Assembly: GCF_042427745.1 (NCBI RefSeq)
Contig: NZ_JBHMFA010000001.1
Length of the DNA: 64,000 bases
From: Algibacter miyuki
Lineage (GTDB): Bacteria; Bacteroidota; Bacteroidia; Flavobacteriales; Flavobacteriaceae
Direction: 5' to 3' (one strand)
The position numbers and the translations under genes are program-made. How positions within the stretch are numbered: the stretch's first letter is position 1; each line of letters starts with the position of its first letter. The notes under the pieces were generated by a model. It was not told the DNA's origin. It saw only the letters and a list, made by a program, of their open reading frames with translations, and searched no databases. Positions 34,134 through 43,411 of this stretch are shown here, piece after piece.

Positions 34134-35634
34134 TTTGATATAATTTCCACCCGTCAGGATGTGTTTGTAAAATCTTTAATTTGTAGTTGTGTTCCATAAA
34201 TTGCCAATTCAGCATAGGGTTTTTACCTTGCCATTGCAGGGCGTATTTATCAGGGTTAAATAGAATTAAATCGTGAGAACGGTAAGTTTTATACACTTCT
34301 AAGTACATGTTTTTGTATTCAAAATTTAGACCTCTCCCTTGTAAAGATAAATCTAAATCAAAACTATAAAGAGTTTTTCCTTCATATGGTTTTACCATGG
34401 TAACTATTTCTTTTTCTAAAATACTTCGGTTAAAAATATGATTAAATGTTATATACCAAAATAGTAACTGCAGGGTAACCGCAAATAGACCAAGGATTAG
34501 TAGGTGTTTTTTAATAAATTTGATATTAATTATTTTTTCAAAAGCAGGAAACATAAAAATTAATGTTAACGGAAATACTAATGCTAAAATTCGTGAATTT
34601 TGAAACGGAATGCCCGCGAGAAATAGAATGTATAATGAGATACAAAAGCCAAGTATCTTTTGATTAAAAGTAAAGCCGTACTTGTAGTTTTTTAAAGTGA
34701 TAACACTTAAAATAGCACCGATAAAAATAAAACCAGGATGAAAGAAAATGTATAAAGTGTAAATTAAATTTGGAAATTGATAAAACTGGGTGCCATCTGT
34801 AGTTTGATAACTTGATTTAAAATAATTTGTTACCGACCATACTTTTAAAAAATAATTAGAAGAGGCTTCAAAAAGAGCGTCCCATTGTAAAATTAAAAAA
34901 GGTATACAGGCCATAAAGCTAACTAAAGCTCCAATTAAAAAGGGCTTAACAGCTTGGCGCTTAATAGTGGTATATAGGCTGTAAATAATAATAGGAAATG
35001 TAATGAATAGTGAAGGGTATCTCGTCATCAATGCGCAAGTTGCAAAAATAAATACAGGAGCAGTACTCGTTTTTTTGTATTGGGATTTAAAGAAGAAATA
35101 AAAGGATAGGACTATAAAAAGCAGCGCAGTGATATCGGACATAACAATTAAGCCCATTTTCAATAAAAATGGAGAGAGTACGGTAAAAATAAGCACGTAT
35201 AACACGCTAAAAGCAGCATTAGAATATAGTAACCTAATTGTTTTTAACAAATAAATGCTAGCCATTGAAAAACTAATACAGCTTAAAAACTGCAGAGCAA
35301 ATGCGGTGTCTCTAAATAATAGGCCAAAAAGGCTACCTAGAGTTGGGTAAAGTACAGGCCAGTAAAAAGGACCAGGGTGTGCACCAGTTGTAATGTATTC
35401 CTGAATGGCTATTGTGTACCGTAAGTACTCGTAGGAATCTTGTCCGTAAAGCCCATCAAACCCTAAAAGTCTTAGTATAAAAACAAGGAGCAATGGAATA
35501 ATAGCAATTGAAAGTTTAGCGTATAAAAGGGCTTTCGGTTTTTGAAAATTCACTACTAATTTTGTTTTGTGAATATAAATATAGTTGTTAAATTGATGAC
35601 CGTAAAACAAATAGAATTGTTTTTTGTTTTTCAT
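34108..35634 (-). CDS. GT39-like integral membrane glycosyltransferase (second)
   Basis: A 508-residue protein of about 11 membrane spans with the GT-C acidic site early, LGFDGLYGQDSYEYLRY (near residue 60), followed by the usual hydrophobic helix series and a periplasmic C-terminal part (YEGKTLYSFDLDLSLQGRG). Uses a polyprenyl-linked donor outside the inner membrane. The annotated ATG at 35634 gives a Tyr/Asn-rich N-terminus and leaves just 21 bp to the divergent GT2 gene; a GTG at 35553 (VNFQKPKALL) would leave about 100 bp for two promoters and is a reasonable alternative start. Confidence 0.85.
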   Translation of the reverse strand: MKNKKQFYLFYGHQFNNYIYIHKTKLVVNFQKPKALLYAKLSIAIIPLLLVFILRLLGFDGLYGQDSYEYLRYTIAIQEYITTGAHPGPFYWPVLYPTLGSLFGLLFRDTAFALQFLSCISFSMASIYLLKTIRLLYSNAAFSVLYVLIFTVLSPFLLKMGLIVMSDITALLFIVLSFYFFFKSQYKKTSTAPVFIFATCALMTRYPSLFITFPIIIYSLYTTIKRQAVKPFLIGALVSFMACIPFLILQWDALFEASSNYFLKVWSVTNYFKSSYQTTDGTQFYQFPNLIYTLYIFFHPGFIFIGAILSVITLKNYKYGFTFNQKILGFCISLYILFLAGIPFQNSRILALVFPLTLIFMFPAFEKIINIKFIKKHLLILGLFAVTLQLLFWYITFNHIFNRSILEKEIVTMVKPYEGKTLYSFDLDLSLQGRGLNFEYKNMYLEVYKTYRSHDLILFNPDKYALQWQGKNPMLNWQFMEHNYKLKILQTHPDGWKLYQIEHALDTH

Positions 35635-35655
35635 AGTAAATCAGTAACCAACCAC

Positions 35656-36396
35656 ATGATAAATACTAAAAAAATTGTAGTCGTACTTCCGGCATACAAC
35701 GCTTCTAGCACACTTAAAAAAACCTATAATGAAATTCCATTTGATATTGTCGATGCCGTGGTTTTGGTTGATGATAATAGTACGGATGAAACATTGCAAG
35801 AGGCAAGAAATTTAGGTATAAAGTATATATTAAAACATGATAAAAACAAAGGATATGGAGCAAATCAAAAGAGTTGCTACAAAAAAGCATTAGCCCTTGG
35901 TGGAGATATTGTAATTATGTTACATCCAGATTATCAGTACACGCCAAAATTAATTCACTCTATGGCGTATTTAATAGCAAACAATGTATACCCTGTAGTT
36001 ATGGGCTCTAGAATTTTGGGTAAAGGTGCTTTACGTGGTGGAATGCCTATGTATAAATATGTAGCCAATAGGTTTTTAACTTTATTTCAAAATATTATAA
36101 TAGGACAAAAATTATCAGAATATCATACTGGGTTTCGTGCGTTTTCAAAAGAGGTTTTAGAAACATTGACGCTAGAGCATAACTCCGACGATTTTATTTT
36201 TGATAATCAAATGATATGTCAAATTTTCAATAAAGGTTTTGAAATTGCAGAAATAACATGTCCTACAACCTATTCTAGTGAGAGCTCTTCGATAAATTTT
36301 AAAAGAAGTGTTACTTATGGTGTTGGTGTACTTATAGTCTCTGTTCAATATTTCTTACATAAAAGGAAAGTAAAGTTGTCGCATATATTCAAATAG
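35656..36396 (+). CDS. GT2 family glycosyltransferase (DPM1-like)
   Basis: A 246-residue GT-A glycosyltransferase. ATG at 35656 gives the canonical start MINTKKIVVVLPAYNAS; upstream codons in the frame are not conserved. VVLVDDNSTDETL and the metal-binding region VIMLHPDYQYTPKLI follow, with the FRAFSKEVLETL acceptor loop later. Related to polyprenyl-phosphate sugar synthases (dolichyl-P-mannose synthase type), though without their C-terminal membrane helices. It could supply the donor for the two GT39-like enzymes. Divergent from the gene at 34108, and 31 bp ahead of the radical SAM gene. Confidence 0.9.
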   Translation: MINTKKIVVVLPAYNASSTLKKTYNEIPFDIVDAVVLVDDNSTDETLQEARNLGIKYILKHDKNKGYGANQKSCYKKALALGGDIVIMLHPDYQYTPKLIHSMAYLIANNVYPVVMGSRILGKGALRGGMPMYKYVANRFLTLFQNIIIGQKLSEYHTGFRAFSKEVLETLTLEHNSDDFIFDNQMICQIFNKGFEIAEITCPTTYSSESSSINFKRSVTYGVGVLIVSVQYFLHKRKVKLSHIFK

Positions 36397-36407
36397 TAAG
36401 TATATTT

Positions 36408-36431
36408 ATGAAAAAAAACCAACCATTTTGA
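36408..36431 (+). other. Seven-codon ORF overlapping the next start
   Basis: ATG AAA AAA AAC CAA CCA TTT TGA: its TGA overlaps the TTG start of the radical SAM gene (TTGA at 36428-36431). Terminating ribosomes could re-initiate at TTG, giving translational coupling. Coincidence is possible. Confidence 0.3.
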
Positions 36432-37846
36432 AAAAACATAAAATTCTTTTGTACAACCCTATAGCCGTGTTTTTTGATATGCCATTAGCGTTATTAGCAA
36501 TAGGTTCTGTTCTTGATCCTCAAAAATACGAAGTTATAATTATTGATGGACGAATTGATGATAACCCAATAGATGCCATTAGTAAACATATTGATGAAGC
36601 CTTGTGTTTTGGAACAACCGTATTAACAGGGAAACCCATTAAGGATGCTTTGAAAACAACCCAAGCAGTTAAGAGAATGCGTCCAGATATTCCTGTAATT
36701 TGGGGAGGTTGGCATACTTCACTGTTTCCAACACAAACTTTAGAAGATGAAAACTGTATTGATGTCACAGCGCAAGGTCAGGGAGAAGACACTTTTAAGG
36801 AGTTGGTTGAGGCTTATGCTGATAAAAAGGATATTACTTCAATTAAAGGAATTTGTTATCGTAATTCGGAAGGTGGAATTATAAAAAATCCACCAAGAAC
36901 CATTACCGCAATGGATACTTTTGCTGATATTAATTATGAATTAATTGATGTAGAAAAGTATTTTAAAAAGAAAGGAAGAAGGCAACTCGATTACATTTCA
37001 TCAACAGGGTGTTACTTTAGATGTACATTTTGTGCCGATCCATTCGTGTATAATAGAAAATGGACTGCAATTTCCCCTGAAGTTATGGTTAACAAACTTG
37101 CTGAATTACACGAAAAGTATCAATTCACAGATTTGAATTTACAAGATGAAACGTATTTTACATACCGAGATCGCGTTATAGAAATTTCAGAACGTATCAT
37201 AGAAAAAGGATTAAACTTTTCATGGGCAGCCACCATGAGAGCAGATCAAGGTTCTCGAATGACTATTGAAGATTTTAAAATCTGTGCAAAATCAGGATTA
37301 CGCCGATTGCTTATTGGGGTAGAGTCGGGGTCTCAAGAAATGATGGATTGGCTTAAAAAAGATATTAAATTAGAGCAAGTATACATGTGCGCCGAGCGCT
37401 GTAAAGAACTTGGTATTGCTGTTCAATTTCCGTTTATAGTTGGTTTTCCAGAGGAAACCGATAAAAGTATTGAGGAGACAGTGAAAGTAGCATTAGAATT
37501 AAACAGTATGCACCCAAACTTCAATACACCTATTTTTTATTTTAAACCTTACCCAGGAACTACAATTACAGATAACGTGATAAAAGACGGGTATAAGTTA
37601 CCGAAAACAGTGCATGAATGGTCCGATTTTGATTTTGTTGGCTCGTCTGGGCCATGGGTTAGTGCTGAAAAATATGATTTCTTCGAGAAATTTAAATTCT
37701 ATTTGAAATTCGCATATTCTAATCAGAGATTAATATACAAGCCATTACAGTTTTTAGCAAGATGGCGCTGTAAATATAAATTTTTCAGTATGCCTATAGA
37801 AAAGAAAATTGTAGATGTTTTATTTAAAAAGCAGCAATTAGCATAG
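36428..37846 (+). CDS. Radical SAM protein with B12-binding-like domain (TTG start)
   Basis: A 472-residue cytosolic enzyme. The N-terminal B12-binding-like domain has ILLYNPIAVFFDMPLAL, PVIWGGWHTSLFP and VTAQGQGEDTFKELVEA; no DxHxxG is seen. The cluster motif STGCYFRCTFCADPFVYN (CxxxCxxC) lies near residue 200, followed by NLQDETYFTYRDRV and LIGVESGSQEMMDWL. The last 100 residues form the usual helical tail. Similar in style to the enzyme at 22492 (NIWGGYFASN). The only start at the conserved N-terminus is TTG at 36428. A 13-bp stem terminator follows the stop. Confidence 0.9.
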   Translation: MKKHKILLYNPIAVFFDMPLALLAIGSVLDPQKYEVIIIDGRIDDNPIDAISKHIDEALCFGTTVLTGKPIKDALKTTQAVKRMRPDIPVIWGGWHTSLFPTQTLEDENCIDVTAQGQGEDTFKELVEAYADKKDITSIKGICYRNSEGGIIKNPPRTITAMDTFADINYELIDVEKYFKKKGRRQLDYISSTGCYFRCTFCADPFVYNRKWTAISPEVMVNKLAELHEKYQFTDLNLQDETYFTYRDRVIEISERIIEKGLNFSWAATMRADQGSRMTIEDFKICAKSGLRRLLIGVESGSQEMMDWLKKDIKLEQVYMCAERCKELGIAVQFPFIVGFPEETDKSIEETVKVALELNSMHPNFNTPIFYFKPYPGTTITDNVIKDGYKLPKTVHEWSDFDFVGSSGPWVSAEKYDFFEKFKFYLKFAYSNQRLIYKPLQFLARWRCKYKFFSMPIEKKIVDVLFKKQQLA

Positions 37847-37876
37847 TCGCTATTTCTATTTGTTCTTAAACCATAG

Positions 37877-37924
37877 CCGTTAGTACCATTAAATATTTTC
37901 TTGATGGTATTAACGGTTTTTTTT
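37877..37924 (+). terminator. Terminator after the radical SAM gene
   Basis: CCGTTAGTACCAT (37877-37889) pairs with ATGGTATTAACGG (37904-37916), 13 bp including one G-T pair, followed by eight T. It separates this + unit from the convergent SGNH gene. Confidence 0.88.
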
Positions 37925-37943
37925 ACGGAGTATTATTACAGTA

Positions 37944-39047
37944 TTATTGGTTTAGTAGAGGCTTTAAATAGTCTGCAATTTGATCCGATGCTAATTCAGC
38001 TCCAGATTCATTAAAATGAAAATCATCATAAAAAGATGCTGTAGTTTTTGGAAGTTGTAAATCTAGACATGAAACATTATTTTTTTTGCAAACGGCCTTT
38101 AGGCGTGTGTTAAAAATAGCCATCCCTTCGTGTAGTGATCGGGTGCTATAAAAAGCTTCATTATTTGCAAAGCCGCTCGTTACTATTAAATCTTCATATT
38201 TTTTTTCAAGATTTGGTTTCCACATAGTAGCCTGTGTTACAAAAATAAGTTTGATTTTTTTGTTATTAGCTTGTTGAATTAAGTTTTCAATATTAGCTGT
38301 GTAATGTTCTAAGGCTGGTTCTAAATTGGGTAATTCATCTATAATTTTAGATCGTTTTTTTAAATCTTTTATATTTTCAACCGTTTTTGTTAAATAATCT
38401 TTATGCATTAAATAAAAAAGAATGTTTTTCTTTGCTCTAGAGGCAAGCTTAAACAGTGTGAATCTTTTATGAAACGGCAGATAGGCATTGGGAGAGTGCT
38501 GGAATGCCACACGATTTAAATCGTATTTAGGCGTGTTTAAATATCTTTCAGCAGAAATTAGATAAGCTACAAAATCGTTTACACCTTGCATAATTACAAC
38601 CACTTTTGTATTACTTAATTCTGGTTTTTCTAGAATGTGTTTAAATTGCTCTATATGGTGGTTACTGCTGTTTCCGGGTCTTCCGAAATTGCCAACCCAA
38701 TAATCGTTATTTAATTTGGTTTCTAATAATGCGGGCCAAGTTTTGGTTTGTGTTAAAGCAAAACAAGCTGTAGTACTTCCTCCAAAAGTTACAATTTTAG
38801 GTTTGTCGTCGTCATAGTTTGTGGTCGATCTGGCACCTAAGGCATCAAAAGCGACTTCAGAATTTTGATGGATACCAGTTATTTTATTAGAATCGATTAC
38901 CCATGTAAAGCCAGAATGGGGTGTGCCTGTATAAAATTCACTAGGGAAAAGATTGAAAAAAGATAAAATTATTTCGGCTATTATAAGGATGACTAATGTG
39001 AAAACACCAGAAAACATCAATTTTTTTAAATATTTTTTGTGAAGCAT
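37944..39047 (-). CDS. Membrane-anchored SGNH hydrolase (GGST type)
   Basis: A 367-residue protein with an N-terminal membrane helix (GVFTLVILIIAEIILSFF), then block I VTFGGSTTACFALTQ near residue 88, a block-II-like NFGRPGNSSNHH, block III IMQGVNDFVAYL and block V YDDFHFNESGA near residue 345. Last gene of the six-gene minus operon that begins with the nucleotidyltransferase-fold protein at 44305. It lies 7 bp after the methyltransferase at 39055, so the product is probably exported and then edited by this hydrolase. Confidence 0.87.
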   Translation of the reverse strand: MLHKKYLKKLMFSGVFTLVILIIAEIILSFFNLFPSEFYTGTPHSGFTWVIDSNKITGIHQNSEVAFDALGARSTTNYDDDKPKIVTFGGSTTACFALTQTKTWPALLETKLNNDYWVGNFGRPGNSSNHHIEQFKHILEKPELSNTKVVVIMQGVNDFVAYLISAERYLNTPKYDLNRVAFQHSPNAYLPFHKRFTLFKLASRAKKNILFYLMHKDYLTKTVENIKDLKKRSKIIDELPNLEPALEHYTANIENLIQQANNKKIKLIFVTQATMWKPNLEKKYEDLIVTSGFANNEAFYSTRSLHEGMAIFNTRLKAVCKKNNVSCLDLQLPKTTASFYDDFHFNESGAELASDQIADYLKPLLNQ

Positions 39048-39054
39048 TATGAGT

Positions 39055-39807
39055 TTATGAGTTAGTTTTGATGAATCGATACCATGAAAAAGGGGAGTCT
39101 TTCTTGTTTAAAACCTTGTTTAGGAGTTTGTTGTTGGGGCTGTAGAGAGTTTCAAAATTACGAATATTATCAAGGTTGTGATGATGATAGTTTTTAGCCA
39201 TTTTAGGAACGCCAAGTGTTGTGTAATATGCCTTAGTACGTTCTTTAGCGTTGGTAATGCGGTTTTTTTTATAAAAAGGACTATCGATAATATGAATTTC
39301 GCCTTTTGGCTTTAAAAATAACTGTAATTGTTTGATTAATGCTTCAAAATTTTCAAAATATTGAATAGCACCGTTCATGGTGATAATGTCAAACTGCATT
39401 TTAAAAATATCGGAAACCTTGTAGATATCTGCATATACAAAATTTAAGTTGTTAGAGTTAAAAACTCTTGCAGCTTGTTCTAACTCATCACGATTTATGT
39501 CTAATCCAATCACGCTGTTTTCTCTAGAAACCTTTGCTATTCTATTAGAAAACCAGCCATTTCCGCAGCCAATATCTAGAATAGTTAAGGCTTTGTTTTT
39601 AGAAGCTAAGTAGGTTGTAAAACGTGTTGTAGATTTTACACGTAGAGGCCATTCGTACCGTTTCGAATACGGTAGTTTTTCAACCTCAGCATCGGTAAAC
39701 AGGCGCCGTTCTTTTTCGCGAACTTTCAAGTAACATTCAGAAAATACTTGATTTTCAGGAGTAAAATAATAAACGCTATTTATTTTAGTAACATCGCTGA
39801 AATTCAT
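39055..39807 (-). CDS. Class I SAM-dependent methyltransferase
   Basis: A 250-residue methyltransferase: SAM-binding motif ILDIGCGNGWFSNRIAKV (near residue 75), then VIGLDINRDELEQAARVF and FDIITMNGAIQYFEN. The C-terminal stretch after HIIDSPFYKKN is basic and aromatic. The start overlaps the stop of the upstream radical SAM gene by 4 bp (ATGA-type), a coupling seen for each MT/rSAM pair of this operon. Its sequence is not obviously paralogous with the methyltransferase at 41192. Confidence 0.87.
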   Translation of the reverse strand: MNFSDVTKINSVYYFTPENQVFSECYLKVREKERRLFTDAEVEKLPYSKRYEWPLRVKSTTRFTTYLASKNKALTILDIGCGNGWFSNRIAKVSRENSVIGLDINRDELEQAARVFNSNNLNFVYADIYKVSDIFKMQFDIITMNGAIQYFENFEALIKQLQLFLKPKGEIHIIDSPFYKKNRITNAKERTKAYYTTLGVPKMAKNYHHHNLDNIRNFETLYSPNNKLLNKVLNKKDSPFSWYRFIKTNS

Positions 39808-41195
39808 GGTAGTTTGTATAGTTTCATTGCCGATTGTGCTAAAATGGATTTTGTTTTTAATTTAAAACACGATATTAAATTGCGGTTTTTTCCTTTAAGT
39901 AGTTCCTTGTTATAGTTAACTTCATTAACAATTAAACGCACTGCAAAATCATAAAATTTTCTGGAATAAGTGCGTTTAAAATCAATATCTCTATCTGTTG
40001 AGGTTTCCCAATTGGGCTTACTTATTATTCTATCTTCAATTTCGGTGTATAAAGATGTTCCTTTAATAGGATATGCAACTGTAATAGTGAAATGTGTAGG
40101 GTTGGCGGCTTTTAGATATCTAATTGATTCTTTTATATCAAGTTCGTCCTCACCAGGGTAGCCAACCATAATAAATGTACCTGTTTCCATACCAAGGGCA
40201 TTGGTTTTTTGAATAGCACTTTTAACGACATCAACATCTACACGCCTGTCCATGGCGTCAATTATTTTTTGCGAACCACTTTCGGCACCAATCCAGATAC
40301 GATAACATCCCATGTCTTTTAATAGTCCAAGAATTTCATCGTTTAAACGCTCGGCTCTGGTAATGCATTCAAAAGGAATTATAGCGTCTTGCTTTAATAT
40401 TTCTTCATGAAATTCTTTTATCCATTTATGGCTAACGGTAAATACATCGTCTACAAACCAAATGCTATCTGGGTTGTATTCTGTTTTAAGGTATTTTAAT
40501 TCTTCGGCGACCATATTTGCAGGGCGTCGTCTATAGCTTTGTCCATAAACAGCAGTGCTACACCATTTACAAGTATAGGGGCATCCACGCTGTGTGCTTA
40601 CGGTCATGGAGCTTTTTTTGTGATGCGTTTTCCATGTGTTTAAATATTTATCAACAGGAATAGCCGCTCGATTTGGTAGAGGTAATTCCTCTAAACTTTT
40701 CATTTTTATTCTGGGGGGCGTTTTTATTACCATCCCATTTTCTAAATAAGCAATACCGGTAATGTTGTTGTGTGGTTTGTTGGCTAAAATGGCACTATAT
40801 AACTCCAAGGTGGTTTGTTCACCTTCTCCTATGATAATAAAATCGGCTCCTGTGTTTAAGTAGTTTTCTAAATTATAGGTAAGGTCGGGGCCGCCTAAAA
40901 TAATTTTTGGAAACCCATATATCGCGTCGTTTTTTAAAATTTTAACTAATTTAATAACGTTTATTTTAGTCATTAAATTGGTGTAAATAGCAACGGCTTT
41001 AGGTTGTTCTTTTTTTAAAAAAAGAAGTTGCTCTTGTGCTGTGTAAAATGTAGAATCAAAAACATGGTTTTTTACGTTGTTTGCATTTAGGTAGCCAGAA
41101 ATGTAGAGCAAGCCTAAAGGCGCATAAGGTTTCATTATTTTTTGTTCCTTATCATCTTCATTTAGAAAATACGAATGTGTTAATACAATGCTCAT
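39804..41195 (-). CDS. Radical SAM protein with B12-binding-like domain
   Basis: A 463-residue enzyme starting MSIVLTHSYFLNEDDKEQK, with a B12-binding-like N-terminal domain (APLGLLYISGYLNANN, IILGGPDLTYNLENYL, ADFIIIGEGEQTTLELY). The [4Fe-4S] site is STQRGCPYTCKWCSTAVYGQ near residue 205, and RIWIGAESGSQKIIDAMDRR follows. It is clearly paralogous with the enzyme at 41967 (same LTHSYF/FSHSYF start, GCPYxCxWC motif and IWIGAESGSQ block). Overlaps both neighbours by 4 bp. Confidence 0.91.
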   Translation of the reverse strand: MSIVLTHSYFLNEDDKEQKIMKPYAPLGLLYISGYLNANNVKNHVFDSTFYTAQEQLLFLKKEQPKAVAIYTNLMTKINVIKLVKILKNDAIYGFPKIILGGPDLTYNLENYLNTGADFIIIGEGEQTTLELYSAILANKPHNNITGIAYLENGMVIKTPPRIKMKSLEELPLPNRAAIPVDKYLNTWKTHHKKSSMTVSTQRGCPYTCKWCSTAVYGQSYRRRPANMVAEELKYLKTEYNPDSIWFVDDVFTVSHKWIKEFHEEILKQDAIIPFECITRAERLNDEILGLLKDMGCYRIWIGAESGSQKIIDAMDRRVDVDVVKSAIQKTNALGMETGTFIMVGYPGEDELDIKESIRYLKAANPTHFTITVAYPIKGTSLYTEIEDRIISKPNWETSTDRDIDFKRTYSRKFYDFAVRLIVNEVNYNKELLKGKNRNLISCFKLKTKSILAQSAMKLYKLP

Positions 41196-41974
41196 TTAAG
41201 TTGAAGTTCTATTAAGAAATGATCGGCGTATTTTGCTAAAAAGGTTGGAGTTGCTATTGCGTCTATTCCTTTAAATATTGATAACACTACTTTTTTTGTC
41301 AAAATTGAATTTTCAAGATATGAAGGCGGAATGGCTAAACCAATGGGTTTTATTTTATTTATGTAAAATCTATTTGTTGTTAAGTTTATAATGTCTTCAG
41401 GATTGTAGTACCATGTTTTAACAGTAACGCCATCTACATGTACTTCTAAACTTTTACTGGTATTTCTTCGGATTGCTTTTTTGAAATCTCCTTTTAAGGA
41501 AAAGTAGAGGTTTTCCCAAAGGCATTTTTTAGGCATAATAACCAATACTAACTTTCCACTTGGAGTTAGTAGTTTTTTTGCACTTTTTAGGAATTGCTCT
41601 AATTGTGGTTTAGATAAACAGTTTAATCCTCCAAAATTTGAAAAAATAAAATCGAATTTTTGATTAAACGAAGTTTCGTGTAGTGTATTTATATCTTGAA
41701 CTATAAATTTTAAATTACTAGAATGTTTTTTTGCTTTAGAAACCGCTATCATGGCTTCTGAAATGTCTGTAGCAATAACTTGATGTCCTAATTTTGAGAA
41801 ACAAATAGCATCTTCGCCTGTACCGCAGTTAAGCTCTAAAATATTAAGCTGTGTTTCTGTTTGTATTATGGGCTTTATATATTTATAAACACGATGGCGC
41901 TGGGCTTTGCCAATGTTAGAAAATGTAAATGTGGCATCATATTTTGTGGCTGCAATGTCGAAATCATTATCCAT
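41192..41974 (-). CDS. Class I SAM-dependent methyltransferase
   Basis: A 260-residue methyltransferase. ILELNCGTGEDAICFSKLG (motif I, near residue 49), QVIATDISEAMIAVSKAK, KFDFIFSNFGGLNCLS and GKLVLVIMPKKCLWE are the recognisable blocks. UbiE/Coq5-like in style, so C- or O-methylation of a small acceptor is expected. It is embedded between the two paralogous radical SAM genes with 4- and 8-bp overlaps, which points to a partnered two-step modification. Confidence 0.87.
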   Translation of the reverse strand: MDNDFDIAATKYDATFTFSNIGKAQRHRVYKYIKPIIQTETQLNILELNCGTGEDAICFSKLGHQVIATDISEAMIAVSKAKKHSSNLKFIVQDINTLHETSFNQKFDFIFSNFGGLNCLSKPQLEQFLKSAKKLLTPSGKLVLVIMPKKCLWENLYFSLKGDFKKAIRRNTSKSLEVHVDGVTVKTWYYNPEDIINLTTNRFYINKIKPIGLAIPPSYLENSILTKKVVLSIFKGIDAIATPTFLAKYADHFLIELQLK

Positions 41975-43409
41975 TTGTAGGTTTCATATTTTTTAATTGC
42001 ATTTTATCTATAAAAGCAGAAGGTACATAATACGCTAATTTTAGTATGGATTTGCCCTTTTTTAAATTAAACTTATTTAAGTTTTGTATGCCTTGGCTAA
42101 TTCTATATTCTTTATGCACGTAACGTTGTAACTTTTTGTAAAAAGCAGAACTATAAGTGCCCTTAAAAAGCATAGCAAGATCATCGGAATCTCTCCAGTT
42201 GGCTTTTAGTTTTAAATCGTCTTTTACTTTGTCGTAAAACTTGGTGCCTGGTAAAGGATAGGAAACTGAAACTCCAATATTGTCAGGAACGAGTTCTTTA
42301 ATCATACTAATGGTTTTCGTAATATCTTCTTTGGTTTCACCGAGATATCCAAACTGAATAAAGAAGGCGACACGAATATTTTTTTCTTTTAGTAGGCGCG
42401 TAGCTTCATAAATTTGTGCCACACTAGTGTCTTTATCCATTGCGTCTAAAATAGCTTGTGAGCCACTTTCAGCACCTACCCAAACTTCTTCCAATCCGCT
42501 TTCTGCTAAAGCATCGATAGTATCTTCTTTTAAAAGTAAATCAACTCTACTTTGTATGTAATATGAAATAGAAAGCTTTTCTTTTTTTAGTGCTGTATTA
42601 AAGTTTTGTACCCATTTTGGTTTTAATCCAAAAATATCATCGCACATCCAAAAACGGTTAACGCCATAAGTTTGGCTAAGGTATTTTATATGTTTTGTGA
42701 TGTATTCGGGTGAATGCGAATTGTAACGGTTACCATAAATAGGTTTTGCACACCAATTACATTTGTACGGGCAACCTCTGGTGGTGGCTATATTTAAGGT
42801 GAAATCATTTCCGCTTTGTTGCCATACTTTTTTATAGGCTTCAATATCAACCAAATCCCAGGCAGGTATTGGAAATTCATCTAAATTTTTAGTAACAATG
42901 CGTTTGGGTGTTTTTACAATGGTATTGTTCTGTATGTAAACAATACCTTTAATATTATAAGGGTTTTCGTTTCTAGATAACGTATTAACTAATTCTTTTA
43001 AGCTTACTTCACCTTCTCCTTGGATAATATAATGGGCTCCATTTTTAAGATATTTTTCAAAATGATCTGTAGCATCCGAGCTGTTAACAATTACGGTGCA
43101 GCCTTCAGATTTTGCCATTTTTATCATTTTAAAAGCGGCTTCTCGCATAGTGGTTAAGCACATTTTGGTGAGGTAGTTAAAGCCATCATCATAAAGTACA
43201 AAAAACTGAGGTTTTTCGGCTTTTAATTTGGTGATAATCCCTGTTGGAGCATCTATCAAGTTGGTGTCAAATAAGGAAACGGTATATCCGTTTTCTCTTA
43301 AATAAGAAGCCGCGTAAATGGTTCCTAAAGGAGGGAAAGGGGTTTTGTTATCCCATTGTTTTTTGTCGAATTTATAAAAATACGAATGCGAAAAAAGAAT
43401 AGAGTCCAT
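41967..43409 (-). CDS. Radical SAM protein with B12-binding-like domain
   Basis: A 480-residue enzyme starting MDSILFSHSYFYKFDKKQW. The N-terminal region contains FPPLGTIYAASYLRENGY and AHYIIQGEGEVSLKELV; the cluster motif TTRGCPYKCNWCAKPIYGN lies near residue 212; VWVGAESGSQAILDAMDKD follows. The B12-binding-like domain lacks the DxHxxG ligand motif (VNSSDATDHF occupies the corresponding loop). Paralogous with 39804; the pair probably arose by tandem duplication. 2 bp after the nucleotidyltransferase-fold gene and 8-bp overlap with the following methyltransferase. Confidence 0.91.
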   Translation of the reverse strand: MDSILFSHSYFYKFDKKQWDNKTPFPPLGTIYAASYLRENGYTVSLFDTNLIDAPTGIITKLKAEKPQFFVLYDDGFNYLTKMCLTTMREAAFKMIKMAKSEGCTVIVNSSDATDHFEKYLKNGAHYIIQGEGEVSLKELVNTLSRNENPYNIKGIVYIQNNTIVKTPKRIVTKNLDEFPIPAWDLVDIEAYKKVWQQSGNDFTLNIATTRGCPYKCNWCAKPIYGNRYNSHSPEYITKHIKYLSQTYGVNRFWMCDDIFGLKPKWVQNFNTALKKEKLSISYYIQSRVDLLLKEDTIDALAESGLEEVWVGAESGSQAILDAMDKDTSVAQIYEATRLLKEKNIRVAFFIQFGYLGETKEDITKTISMIKELVPDNIGVSVSYPLPGTKFYDKVKDDLKLKANWRDSDDLAMLFKGTYSSAFYKKLQRYVHKEYRISQGIQNLNKFNLKKGKSILKLAYYVPSAFIDKMQLKNMKPTNG

Positions 43410-43411
43410 AG

